This document shows positions 1 through 5,357 of a stretch of DNA of 5,357 nucleotides, in pieces (position 1 is the stretch's first letter; each line of letters begins with the position of its first letter). This DNA is from Flavobacteriaceae bacterium (GTDB lineage Bacteria; Bacteroidota; Bacteroidia; Flavobacteriales; Flavobacteriaceae), in assembly GCA_947472705.1 (NCBI GenBank), contig CANJDA010000151.1, positions 1 to 5,357 on the forward strand. The letters run 5' to 3'. The notes beneath the pieces were generated by a model. It ran no database searches, was not told the origin of the DNA, and saw only the letters and a list, made by a program, of their open reading frames with translations. Position numbers and translations under genes: made by a program.

Positions 1-17
1 GATGCTTTTATTGTCAT
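1..17 (-). CDS. Possible 5' end of a leftward gene (only about 5 codons visible)
   Basis: On the minus strand an ATG at 17-15 opens a frame (M-T-I-K-A) that runs off the left edge, and an in-frame ATG lies further upstream at 44-42. Just ahead of the nearer ATG the minus strand reads TACTTTTT (37-30), one base from the Bacteroidota -7 consensus TAnnTTTG. That would fit a short-leader gene divergent from the amidase. From memory, flavobacterial amidase genes of this type are often divergent from lptD, but five codons cannot identify a product. The alternative is on the plus strand: frame 1 gives an open tail of 16 codons ending at TAA 49-51, which could be the end of a rightward gene. I favour the leftward start only weakly. 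Confidence 0.3.
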
Positions 18-65
18 TTTTTCGGGAGGAAAAAGTACGGCCATTAAATAATTAATGATTAAAAT

Positions 66-74
66 TATATTTTG
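66..74 (+). promoter_or_regulatory. Possible -7 box for the amidase gene
   Basis: TATATTTTG resembles the Bacteroidota -7 element TAnnTTTG with one extra base between the TA and TTTG halves. I see no clear TTG at the -33 distance. If it is used, transcription would start near 80. The TTG at 72-74 would then lie inside the promoter and could not be the start codon, leaving ATG at 90 as the start. Confidence 0.3.
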
Positions 75-89
75 AATTTAATAAAACAA

Positions 90-1280
90 ATGAAAGCAGT
101 AAAAATAGTAGGATGTACCATTTTATTATTTATTTCTAATTTGGCTTTAAGCCAATCACAAAATTTTATAGTTACTTTAGATGCGGGTCATGGTGATCAT
201 GATTATGGCGCGGTATACAATGGACACATCGAGAAAAACATAACCTTAGCAGTAGTTCTGAAAGTGGGTAAATTACTAGAAAAAAGTTCTGGTATTGATG
301 TAATTTACACTCGTAAGTCAGATCAGTTTATAGATTTGGTGGAACGAGCTAATATTGCCAACCGAGCTGACGCTAATATTTTTGTTTCTATTCATTGTAA
401 TGCCAATAAAAATCCTGCGGCTGATGGTAGTGAAACCTATGTGATGGGTATGTCAAAAAATGCTTCTAACTTGGAAGCAGCCAAGCGAGAAAATGCTGTT
501 ATCACATTAGAAAAAGATTATAAACAAAAATACGAAGGGTATGACCCAAAATCGCCTGAAACATTAGCAGGATTGGTAATGGCTCAAGAACTTTATCTAG
601 ACCAAAGCATTGTATTAGCTGGAAAAATTCAAAATCATTTTATAGATGAATTAGATAAAAAAAGTCGTGGGGTAAAGCAAGCACCCTATATGGTTTTACA
701 TAAAGCATATATGCCAAGAGTATTGATAGAAATGGGCTTTATATCCAATCCTTCGGAAGGAGCAAAACTTGATTCAGAAGATGGGCAAGAGGAAATTGCA
801 CAGTCAATTGCTAATGCTATAATTAGTTATAAAAAGGAATATTTTGGCAATGATAAAGAGGATTTGATAGAAAAGCCATCCGATAAAATGGGTAAGGAGA
901 AAACCTATAAGTCTACTGATTCTGTAATAGCACCTAAAGCCATTGTAAAAACTCCAGAAATTAAGAAACCAGAAATTAAAAAACCTGAACCTAAAGAAGA
1001 AATAAAACCAGAAGCTATTAGTGGAGTGGCAAGTTTCAAAGTTCAACTTTCGGCTAGTGGAAAAAAATTAGACACAACTCCTAGTAATTTCAAAGGGTTG
1101 AATAATATTTCGGTAACCTCAGAAGGAACTCTGTATAAATATATGTATGGTAACACTTCTAGTTATGAAGAAGCCAAAAAGTTATTAGCAGAAGCTAAAG
1201 CCAAAGGATTTATATCGGCCTTTGTAATTGCTTTTAAAAATGGAAAAAAAGTATCAGTTCAAGAAGCATTAAAGCAATAA
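90..1280 (+). CDS. Exported N-acetylmuramoyl-L-alanine amidase (Amidase_3) with C-terminal SPOR-like domain
   Basis: This is a zinc-dependent amidase that cuts the bond between N-acetylmuramic acid and L-alanine in peptidoglycan. It probably acts in the periplasm during daughter-cell separation. Counting from ATG 90 (396 aa), residues 1-22 are a signal peptide ending in ALS-Q. The catalytic domain spans about 27-250: DAGHGD carries zinc ligand His34, GHIEKN carries Glu48, SIHCNA carries His102, and VLIEMGF carries the catalytic Glu214. Between His102 and Glu214 there is a long helical insert (about 120-190). In AmiB/AmiC-type enzymes such an insert blocks the active site until an EnvC-like activator binds; that role here is inference. 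A Lys/Pro/Glu linker (about 255-310) leads to a C-terminal SPOR-like domain (about 313-396), a fold that in other proteins binds denuded septal glycan. An in-frame TTG at 72 would add six residues. I prefer ATG 90 because it gives a clean signal peptide and TTG 72 overlaps a possible -7 box. Confidence 0.93.
   Translation: MKAVKIVGCTILLFISNLALSQSQNFIVTLDAGHGDHDYGAVYNGHIEKNITLAVVLKVGKLLEKSSGIDVIYTRKSDQFIDLVERANIANRADANIFVSIHCNANKNPAADGSETYVMGMSKNASNLEAAKRENAVITLEKDYKQKYEGYDPKSPETLAGLVMAQELYLDQSIVLAGKIQNHFIDELDKKSRGVKQAPYMVLHKAYMPRVLIEMGFISNPSEGAKLDSEDGQEEIAQSIANAIISYKKEYFGNDKEDLIEKPSDKMGKEKTYKSTDSVIAPKAIVKTPEIKKPEIKKPEPKEEIKPEAISGVASFKVQLSASGKKLDTTPSNFKGLNNISVTSEGTLYKYMYGNTSSYEEAKKLLAEAKAKGFISAFVIAFKNGKKVSVQEALKQ
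954..998 (+). repeat. Three tandem 15-bp units in the amidase linker (PEIKK/PEIKK/PEPKE)
   Basis: Three consecutive 15-base units encode PEIKK, PEIKK and PEPKE in the charged linker between the catalytic and SPOR-like domains. The first two units differ by a single synonymous base (AAG versus AAA), and the third has diverged. The segment is probably disordered and acts as a spacer. Unit number could vary between strains by slippage without breaking the frame. Confidence 0.8.
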
Positions 1281-1306
1281 TTATAAGGAGTTATAGGATT
1301 TTATTT

Positions 1307-1314
1307 TAACTTTG
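1307..1314 (+). promoter_or_regulatory. Probable -7 promoter box (TAACTTTG) for the MCE gene
   Basis: TAACTTTG matches the Bacteroidota -7 consensus TAnnTTTG exactly. It lies in the 51-base gap between the amidase stop and the TTG start at 1332. Initiation about 5-7 bases downstream would leave a leader of about 12 bases. No convincing TTG is visible at the -33 distance, so strength is uncertain. If active, it lets the MCE and Fe-S genes be transcribed independently of the amidase. Confidence 0.5.
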
Positions 1315-1331
1315 CCAAAAATTAATCAGCA

Positions 1332-2288
1332 TTGAAAATCACTAGAGAAATTAAGACAGCAATATTGGTAATTGCTTCTATATTATTATTTATTTGGGGC
1401 TACAGTTTCTTAAAAGGAAGAGACTTGTTTTCCAATAATAAAACAATTTATGTACTATATGATAATGTAGAAGGGTTACAAAACTCAGCACCTGTTACCA
1501 TCAACGGACTTACCGTTGGGAAGGTTAGTAAAATAGAGTTTTCAGATGATTCTGGTAAAGTGAAGGTTGAATTGCAAATTAATTCCGAATTTCTTTTTTC
1601 AAAATCTAGCGTTGCATCTATATATGAACCAGGTTTAATTGGTGGAAAACAAATTATGATTACACCAAATTTTCAAGATAAAACTGTTGCCGAATCTGGA
1701 ACAACTTTAAAAGGAGAAATAAAATCAGGGCTTACCGCTTTAGTTGCAGAACGCTTAACACCATTGCAAGAAAAGATAGAAAGAATGGCTGTATCGGCAG
1801 ATAATTTGTTGACTAATGTAAACACAATTTTAGATACTAAAACAAAAGATCATTTAAAAAATACTTTCACCAATCTAGATGCTACTATGGCTGAATTTAA
1901 AGTAGCTTCCGAAAATTTAAATGGAATATTGGTGGATAACAAAGGTAAAATTGGAGTTACCTTGTCCAACTTAGACAAAACTTCTGGAAATCTTGTTAAA
2001 ATTTCAGACTCCATTTCCAAAATAAATTTTGCTGCAACAGTTAAGAAATTAGAAAAAACATTAGCAAGTGTTGATAAAATAATGGCTGATGTGCAATCTG
2101 GAAAAGGAACGCTAGGGAAATTAGCCAAAGACGAAACATTATATACTAATTTTGTTAAAGCTTCCAATGAATTAGAATTACTATTACAAGATCTTCGTTT
2201 AAATCCAACAAGGTATGTTAATGTTTCTTTATTTGGAAAGAAAAACAAACCCTATAAAGCACCTGTAAACGATACTATAAAAAAGTAA
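1332..2288 (+). CDS. MlaD-family MCE-domain protein, inner-membrane anchored
   Basis: This is the substrate-binding component of an Mla-type phospholipid transport system. Such proteins sit in the inner membrane, form rings in the periplasm, and work with an MlaE permease and MlaF ATPase, neither of which is in this window. The 318-aa product has one N-terminal membrane helix (about 8-27) and a single MCE domain (about 37-113) with the signature APVTINGLTVGKV at 53-65 and GLIGGKQIMI at 101-110. A long, mostly helical region (about 135-285) rich in Leu/Asn/Lys follows and may bridge the periplasm. The tail contains SGKGTLGKLAKDETLY (256-271) and NPTRYVNVSLFGKK (291-304), which I recall as typical of Bacteroidota MCE proteins. 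The start must be TTG 1332: an in-frame TAA lies at 1323-1325, and the next in-frame Met (residue 109) is beyond most of the MCE domain. The Fe-S gene begins 10 bases after the stop, so the two are probably cotranscribed. Confidence 0.92.
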   Translation: MKITREIKTAILVIASILLFIWGYSFLKGRDLFSNNKTIYVLYDNVEGLQNSAPVTINGLTVGKVSKIEFSDDSGKVKVELQINSEFLFSKSSVASIYEPGLIGGKQIMITPNFQDKTVAESGTTLKGEIKSGLTALVAERLTPLQEKIERMAVSADNLLTNVNTILDTKTKDHLKNTFTNLDATMAEFKVASENLNGILVDNKGKIGVTLSNLDKTSGNLVKISDSISKINFAATVKKLEKTLASVDKIMADVQSGKGTLGKLAKDETLYTNFVKASNELELLLQDLRLNPTRYVNVSLFGKKNKPYKAPVNDTIKK

Positions 2289-2298
2289 ACTATAAGCC

Positions 2299-3600
2299 AT
2301 GATGTATATCGACAACATACTCTTTGCTATTATTCTTATTGCTGGAATTGGTTTTTTTGCCAAAAATGTAAAAAAATTAAGCCGTAATATAAAATTAGGC
2401 CACGATGTAAATCGTTCAGATAATGCTTCCGCCCGTTGGAAAAACATGGCCATGATTGCTCTTGGTCAGTCTAAAATGATAAAACGTCCAGTAGCAGGGT
2501 TTTTGCACATAATCGTTTACGCTGGATTTATTATCATCAACCTTGAAGTGCTAGAAATCATCATCGATGGACTTTTCGGTACTCACAGAATCTTCTCTTT
2601 TTTAAGAGGATTTTACAGCTTTCTAATAGGTTCTTTCGAGATTTTAGCCGTATTGGTTCTAGTAGCTGTTATTGTTTTTTGGATAAGAAGAAATGTTATT
2701 CGTTTGAAACGATTTGCAAGTTCTGATTTAAAAGGTGCCCCAAAGAAAGATGCTGATACTATATTGTATTTCGAAATGGTCTTAATGTCATTATTCTTAA
2801 TAATGAACGCCACCGACTTACATTTCCAAATGATTAATTCAGGCAATGTAATTTCGCAATATATTACGCCATTTTTCTATAATATGGATATTACTACTGT
2901 TGAGGTAATTGAAAAAGCAGCTTGGTGGTTTCATATCATTGGAATTTTACTGTTTTTGAATTATTTATATTACTCTAAACACTTGCATATTCTTTTAGCT
3001 TTCCCTAATACTTATTTCTCTGATTTGAATGCCAAAGGGAAATTTGATAATTTAGAAAGTGTTACCAAAGAAGTAAAACTAATGATGGATCCCAATGCCG
3101 ATCCTTTTGCTGCGCAACCTACAGATGCTGCTCCTGCTAAGTTTGGTGCTTCGGATGTGCAGGATTTGAATTGGGTACAATTACTCAATGCATACACTTG
3201 TACTGAATGCGGACGCTGTACTTCATCCTGCCCAGCAAATCAAACAGGAAAGAAATTATCTCCACGTAAAATAATGATGGATACCCGTGACCGTTTGGAA
3301 GAAGTGGGCAAAAATATGGATGCTAATAAGGGGATTTTTGTTCCCGATAATAAATCTTTATTAAACGATTATATCACTGCTGAAGAACTTTGGGCCTGTA
3401 CATCATGTAATGCATGTGTTGAAGAATGCCCAGTAAACATTAGCCCATTATCTATCATTATGGACATGAGAAGATATTTGGTGATGGAGCAAAGTGCGGC
3501 ACCACAATCATTAAACGCAATGATGACTAATATTGAAAACAACGGTGCTCCATGGCAATACAATCAACAAGACAGATTAAACTGGAAAGACGAAAATTAA
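2299..3600 (+). CDS. Membrane-bound (Fe-S)-binding protein with two [4Fe-4S] clusters (HdrE/NarI-like plus HdrC-like)
   Basis: This is probably an electron-transfer subunit linking the quinone pool to a soluble redox partner. The 433-aa protein starts with a membrane helix (about 5-22). Four more hydrophobic segments follow at about 66-90, 107-129, 154-172 and 208-235. Histidines in or near these (His70, His175, His212, His228, His230) are candidate haem b ligands, as in NarI/HdrE-type subunits; haem binding is inferred. The soluble C-terminal half has two ferredoxin-type cluster sites: Cys301-304-307-311 (CTECGRCTSSCP) and Cys367-370-373-377 (CTSCNACVEECP), the spacing of HdrC/GlpC proteins. 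Two adjacent ATGs (2299, 2302) are possible starts and differ by one Met. The likely partner is the CCG-domain protein starting at 4845. In related one-piece proteins (Rv0338c-like, from memory) the membrane, ferredoxin and CCG parts are fused. The donor and acceptor are unknown. Confidence 0.9.
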   Translation: MMYIDNILFAIILIAGIGFFAKNVKKLSRNIKLGHDVNRSDNASARWKNMAMIALGQSKMIKRPVAGFLHIIVYAGFIIINLEVLEIIIDGLFGTHRIFSFLRGFYSFLIGSFEILAVLVLVAVIVFWIRRNVIRLKRFASSDLKGAPKKDADTILYFEMVLMSLFLIMNATDLHFQMINSGNVISQYITPFFYNMDITTVEVIEKAAWWFHIIGILLFLNYLYYSKHLHILLAFPNTYFSDLNAKGKFDNLESVTKEVKLMMDPNADPFAAQPTDAAPAKFGASDVQDLNWVQLLNAYTCTECGRCTSSCPANQTGKKLSPRKIMMDTRDRLEEVGKNMDANKGIFVPDNKSLLNDYITAEELWACTSCNACVEECPVNISPLSIIMDMRRYLVMEQSAAPQSLNAMMTNIENNGAPWQYNQQDRLNWKDEN

Positions 3601-3612
3601 TTATATAAATCA

Positions 3613-3649
3613 GATAAATTCTCATATTTGTGAGGCTTGAGAATTTGTC
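3613..3649 (+). terminator. Hairpin after the Fe-S gene: possible terminator or 5'-UTR structure
   Basis: GATAAATTCTCA (3613-3624) pairs with TGAGAATTTGTC (3638-3649). This gives a 12-bp stem with 11 Watson-Crick pairs and one G-U, closing a 13-base loop. It begins 12 bases after the Fe-S gene stop and ends 32 bases before the preferred start of the HAD gene. No T-run follows the stem, so it is not a classical intrinsic terminator. It may be a weak terminator, an mRNA-processing or 3'-protecting structure, or a leader element of the next gene. A competing small hairpin (CTCA 3621-3624 with TGAG 3631-3634) shares the left arm. The structure is seen directly; its function is inferred. Confidence 0.5.
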
Positions 3650-3681
3650 GAATGAATTTGAAAACTATAAAAAGTAACAAA

Positions 3682-4128
3682 ATGAAAGCGGAAGACATTG
3701 ACAAAACCTTACAAGCAGTAACACAAAATGGGCAAAAGTTAAGTCCTATTTTACCAGAAGGAGTAAAGAATTATTTAATTGATATTGACGGAACCGTTTG
3801 TGATGATATCCCCAATGAAGAACCAGAGAGGATGTTAACAGCAGAAGTTTATCCTGATGCCTTAGTGACCTTAAACAAATGGTACGACGAAGGGCATATT
3901 ATTTTTTTCTTCACTTCTCGAACGGAAGCACATAGAGAATATACCGAGATTTGGTTAAAAAAACACGGGTTCAAATACCACGGAATTCTATTTGGAAAAC
4001 CACGTGGTGGTAATTATCATTGGATTGACAATCACCTTGTAAAGGCTACTCGTTACAGAGGAAAGTTCACTGATTTAGTAGACAAAGAAGTAACCATTCA
4101 AGTGTTCGATGATGAGCATCATGAATAG
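3682..4128 (+). CDS. Small HAD-superfamily phosphatase-like protein
   Basis: This is a predicted cytoplasmic HAD-fold hydrolase of 148 aa; its substrate is unknown. The HAD motifs are visible in order: motif I YLIDIDGT with nucleophile Asp34 and acid/base Asp36, motif II FFFTSRT with Thr78, a motif III candidate Lys106 in FGKPRGG, and motif IV HWIDNHLVKATRY with Asp116. It has no sizeable cap domain, so the substrate could be a macromolecule or a large phosphorylated molecule. From memory, flavobacterial databases often call such proteins phosphoheptose isomerase; nothing here resembles the SIS fold of GmhA, so that name looks wrong. I chose ATG 3682. The in-frame alternatives TTG 3637 and ATG 3652 would place codons in or right beside the hairpin and add residues unlike a HAD N-terminus. 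GC is about 39% over the central 180 bases, in keeping with the flanking genes other than the barrel gene. Confidence 0.82.
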   Translation: MKAEDIDKTLQAVTQNGQKLSPILPEGVKNYLIDIDGTVCDDIPNEEPERMLTAEVYPDALVTLNKWYDEGHIIFFFTSRTEAHREYTEIWLKKHGFKYHGILFGKPRGGNYHWIDNHLVKATRYRGKFTDLVDKEVTIQVFDDEHHE

Positions 4129-4179
4129 ATATTTCAATTGTTGGATTATTAAAATTTATCAACTTCATAACTAATATAA

Positions 4180-4779
4180 ATGAAAAAAATACTATTTACT
4201 TTTTTAATTTTAATTTATAGCCATTCATCATTTTCACAAGTGTTTTCATATGGCATAGTTACAGGTGTCGAAATGTTTAGACCTCCATCAACTAATGATA
4301 AGATATTGCGAGTTGGATGGGATAATTATCATTTAAATTATGGTGTTTATGGAGAGTATGGAATTAGCAAAAGATTTGGGGTTAAATTTGAATTAATTTA
4401 TAATAGTAAAAGTATTCAAATTTGGAGTTCTAATAATTTATATGCAAAAATTAATTATATCGATTTTAATAGCAATTTAAAATTAAATTTAGGAAGTAAA
4501 TATAATAAGGGTTTTTATTTAGTGACAGGAGGAAGAGTGTCATCAATGATTAAAAATGATAATAATTTCACAAATATTGATGATATTAATAATTACAAGT
4601 TTAATAATATAGATTATGGCTTACAATTTGGTGCTGGATTTAGGTTTGTTAAATACATTGATTTTCAATTAAGATATGATAATAGTATTTCCGAATTTTT
4701 AAGTTATAAAAATGAAAAGGCAAAATATTTTTCCTTAAATGCATTAATTTATATTGATTTGGAAAAAATACTAAATTAG
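4180..4779 (+). CDS. Outer-membrane beta-barrel protein, PorT/OMP_b-brl-like, AT-rich
   Basis: This is a predicted small outer-membrane barrel of 199 aa with unknown function. A signal peptide covers about residues 1-19 (MKKILFTFLILIYSHSSFS, then Q). The rest alternates hydrophobic and polar residues in amphipathic strands with Tyr/Phe/Gly: about 52-60, 66-76, 89-104, 110-121, 144-157, 159-168 and 183-194. Asn-rich turns lie between them, for example 126-143. The pattern fits the eight-stranded PorT-like family common in Bacteroidota; the assignment rests on pattern, not on a diagnostic motif. The final strand ends YIDLEKILN, with hydrophobic residues near the C-terminus. GC is about 23% by my count (137 of 600), far below the neighbours, and the protein is rich in Asn, Ile, Lys and Tyr. 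Together with its place between two functionally linked Fe-S genes, this suggests a recent or lineage-specific insertion. Gaps of 51 bases before and 65 after leave room for its own promoter, but I see no consensus box. Confidence 0.75.
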   Translation: MKKILFTFLILIYSHSSFSQVFSYGIVTGVEMFRPPSTNDKILRVGWDNYHLNYGVYGEYGISKRFGVKFELIYNSKSIQIWSSNNLYAKINYIDFNSNLKLNLGSKYNKGFYLVTGGRVSSMIKNDNNFTNIDDINNYKFNNIDYGLQFGAGFRFVKYIDFQLRYDNSISEFLSYKNEKAKYFSLNALIYIDLEKILN

Positions 4780-4844
4780 TATTGTTTCAATTTAAATTTC
4801 AATATATTTTTTTAATTCAGAACTAAACCTCTAATCTTTTATTT

Positions 4845-5357
4845 ATGTCAGAAGTATTAAATGTGCCTACCATGGCAGAAATGATGGCTCAAGGCAAGCA
4901 ACCCGAAGTATTGTTTTGGGTAGGCTGTGCAGGTAGTTTTGATGACAGAGCAAAAAAAATCACTAAAGCCTTTGTGCGTATTTTAAATCGTGCCAATGTT
5001 GATTTTGCGGTACTAGGAACTGAAGAAAGCTGTACTGGAGACCCTGCCAAAAGAGCTGGTAATGAGTTTTTGTTCCAAATGCAAGCCATGATGAACATCG
5101 AGGTTTTGAATGCCTATGAAGCTAAAAAAATAGTAACGGCTTGTCCACATTGTTTTAATACTTTAAAAAACGAATATCCTGAATTGGGTGGAACCTATGA
5201 AGTGGTTCATCATACTGAATTTCTAAAATCACTACTAGATTCTGGCAGATTAACCATTGAAGGTGGCCAATTCAAAGGAAAAAGAATTACGTTTCACGAT
5301 CCTTGTTATTTAGGCAGAGCCAACAATATTTATGAAGCTCCTAGAGATTTGATTCAA
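4845..5357 (+). CDS. CCG-domain (Fe-S)-binding protein, HdrB/GlpC-LutA type (3' end outside window)
   Basis: This is the soluble redox partner expected for the membrane Fe-S protein at 2299-3600. The frame is open from ATG 4845 to the last base (171 codons), so the gene is truncated by the window edge. Family members of this type are about 260 aa from memory. The first CCG (cysteine-rich) domain shows Cys28 (FWVGCAGSFDDRA), Cys63 (EESCTGDPAKRAGNE), and Cys100/Cys103 (TACPHCFNTL). Cys154 (HDPCYLGRAN) opens the second domain, whose remaining cysteines lie beyond the edge. In HdrB such domains hold an unusual Fe-S cluster involved in disulfide or quinone-linked electron transfer. The usual CC-G pair is C-T-G here; from memory the ECTGDPA.R form is the normal version in this subfamily, so it is probably not a defect. 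The start gives a sensible N-terminus (MSEVLNVPT), and no Shine-Dalgarno is needed in this phylum. Confidence 0.9.
   Translation, partial: MSEVLNVPTMAEMMAQGKQPEVLFWVGCAGSFDDRAKKITKAFVRILNRANVDFAVLGTEESCTGDPAKRAGNEFLFQMQAMMNIEVLNAYEAKKIVTACPHCFNTLKNEYPELGGTYEVVHHTEFLKSLLDSGRLTIEGGQFKGKRITFHDPCYLGRANNIYEAPRDLIQ

Noticed and set aside
99..116. Possible lipobox (I-V-G-C) near the amidase N-terminus
   Set aside because: The Cys comes only 9 residues from ATG 90 and is followed by the hydrophobic core, so it sits within the signal peptide rather than at a lipoprotein cleavage site.
1281..1306. Small hairpin TATAA-GGAG-TTATA after the amidase stop followed by T-rich sequence
   Set aside because: The stem is only five A-T pairs and the T-rich stretch is interrupted; it is too weak to call a terminator.
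804..2453. Antisense open frames of 60-130 codons opposite the amidase, MCE and Fe-S genes
   Set aside because: They lie wholly or mostly inside well-supported genes, show no domain or initiation signal, and have Phe/Ser/Asn-rich compositions typical of reverse-complement shadows.
3637..3681. N-terminal extension of the HAD protein from TTG 3637 or ATG 3652
   Set aside because: Codons from 3637 would lie within the right arm of the hairpin, and both extensions add basic residues unlike the HAD fold; ATG 3682 gives a compact N-terminus.
4140..4163. GTTG/CAAC inverted repeat upstream of the barrel gene
   Set aside because: It has four pairs plus one wobble around a long loop, within chance expectation.
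4780..4813. TATTG/CAATA stem followed by seven Ts after the barrel gene
   Set aside because: The stem is only five pairs with one G-C and a 15-base loop. The T-run is suggestive, but such runs are common in AT-rich spacers.
4834..4844. TAATCTTTT as a -7 box for the CCG gene
   Set aside because: The spacing between TA and the T-run is one base too long, there is no final G, and no -33 TTG lies at a suitable distance.
4889..5098. Antisense 69-codon frame opposite the CCG protein
   Set aside because: It overlaps conserved cysteine motifs of the plus-strand gene, which explain the sequence; the antisense product resembles nothing I know.

Overview
The window looks like a chromosomal segment of a low-GC member of the Bacteroidota, most likely a Flavobacteriaceae (Flavobacterium-like). 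The evidence is an AT-rich genome with few Shine-Dalgarno sequences, a TTG start, a TAnnTTTG-type -7 promoter box, signal peptides ending in S-Q, and proteins whose wording I recognise from flavobacterial genomes. All six confidently called genes read left to right. I see no mobile element, CRISPR array, tRNA, rRNA or phage gene.

Layout. Positions 1-89 hold a short edge region that may contain the first codons of a leftward gene. An exported N-acetylmuramoyl-L-alanine amidase (90-1280) with a C-terminal SPOR-like domain follows. An MlaD-family MCE lipid-transport protein (1332-2288) starts at TTG and has its own probable promoter. Ten bases later comes a membrane-anchored 2x[4Fe-4S] protein of HdrE/HdrC type (2299-3600). 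A clear hairpin (3613-3649) separates it from a small HAD-superfamily protein (3682-4128). Next are a very AT-rich outer-membrane beta-barrel protein (4180-4779) and the first 171 codons of a CCG-domain (HdrB-type) Fe-S protein (4845 to the window end). There is no gene-free stretch over 300 bases; the longest gaps are 81, 65 and 51 bases.

How the genes fit. The amidase and MCE protein are both envelope functions: septal peptidoglycan splitting and phospholipid trafficking between membranes. The membrane Fe-S protein and the CCG protein look like two parts of one electron-transfer unit linked to the quinone pool. Here they are separated by about 1.2 kb holding the HAD gene and the barrel gene. 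The barrel gene is about 23% GC by hand count, against about 40% on either side, so it looks like a lineage-specific insertion. I find no convincing undescribed system. The points most worth checking are the interrupted Fe-S pair, the AT-rich insert, the hairpin, and the HAD protein, which databases often misname.
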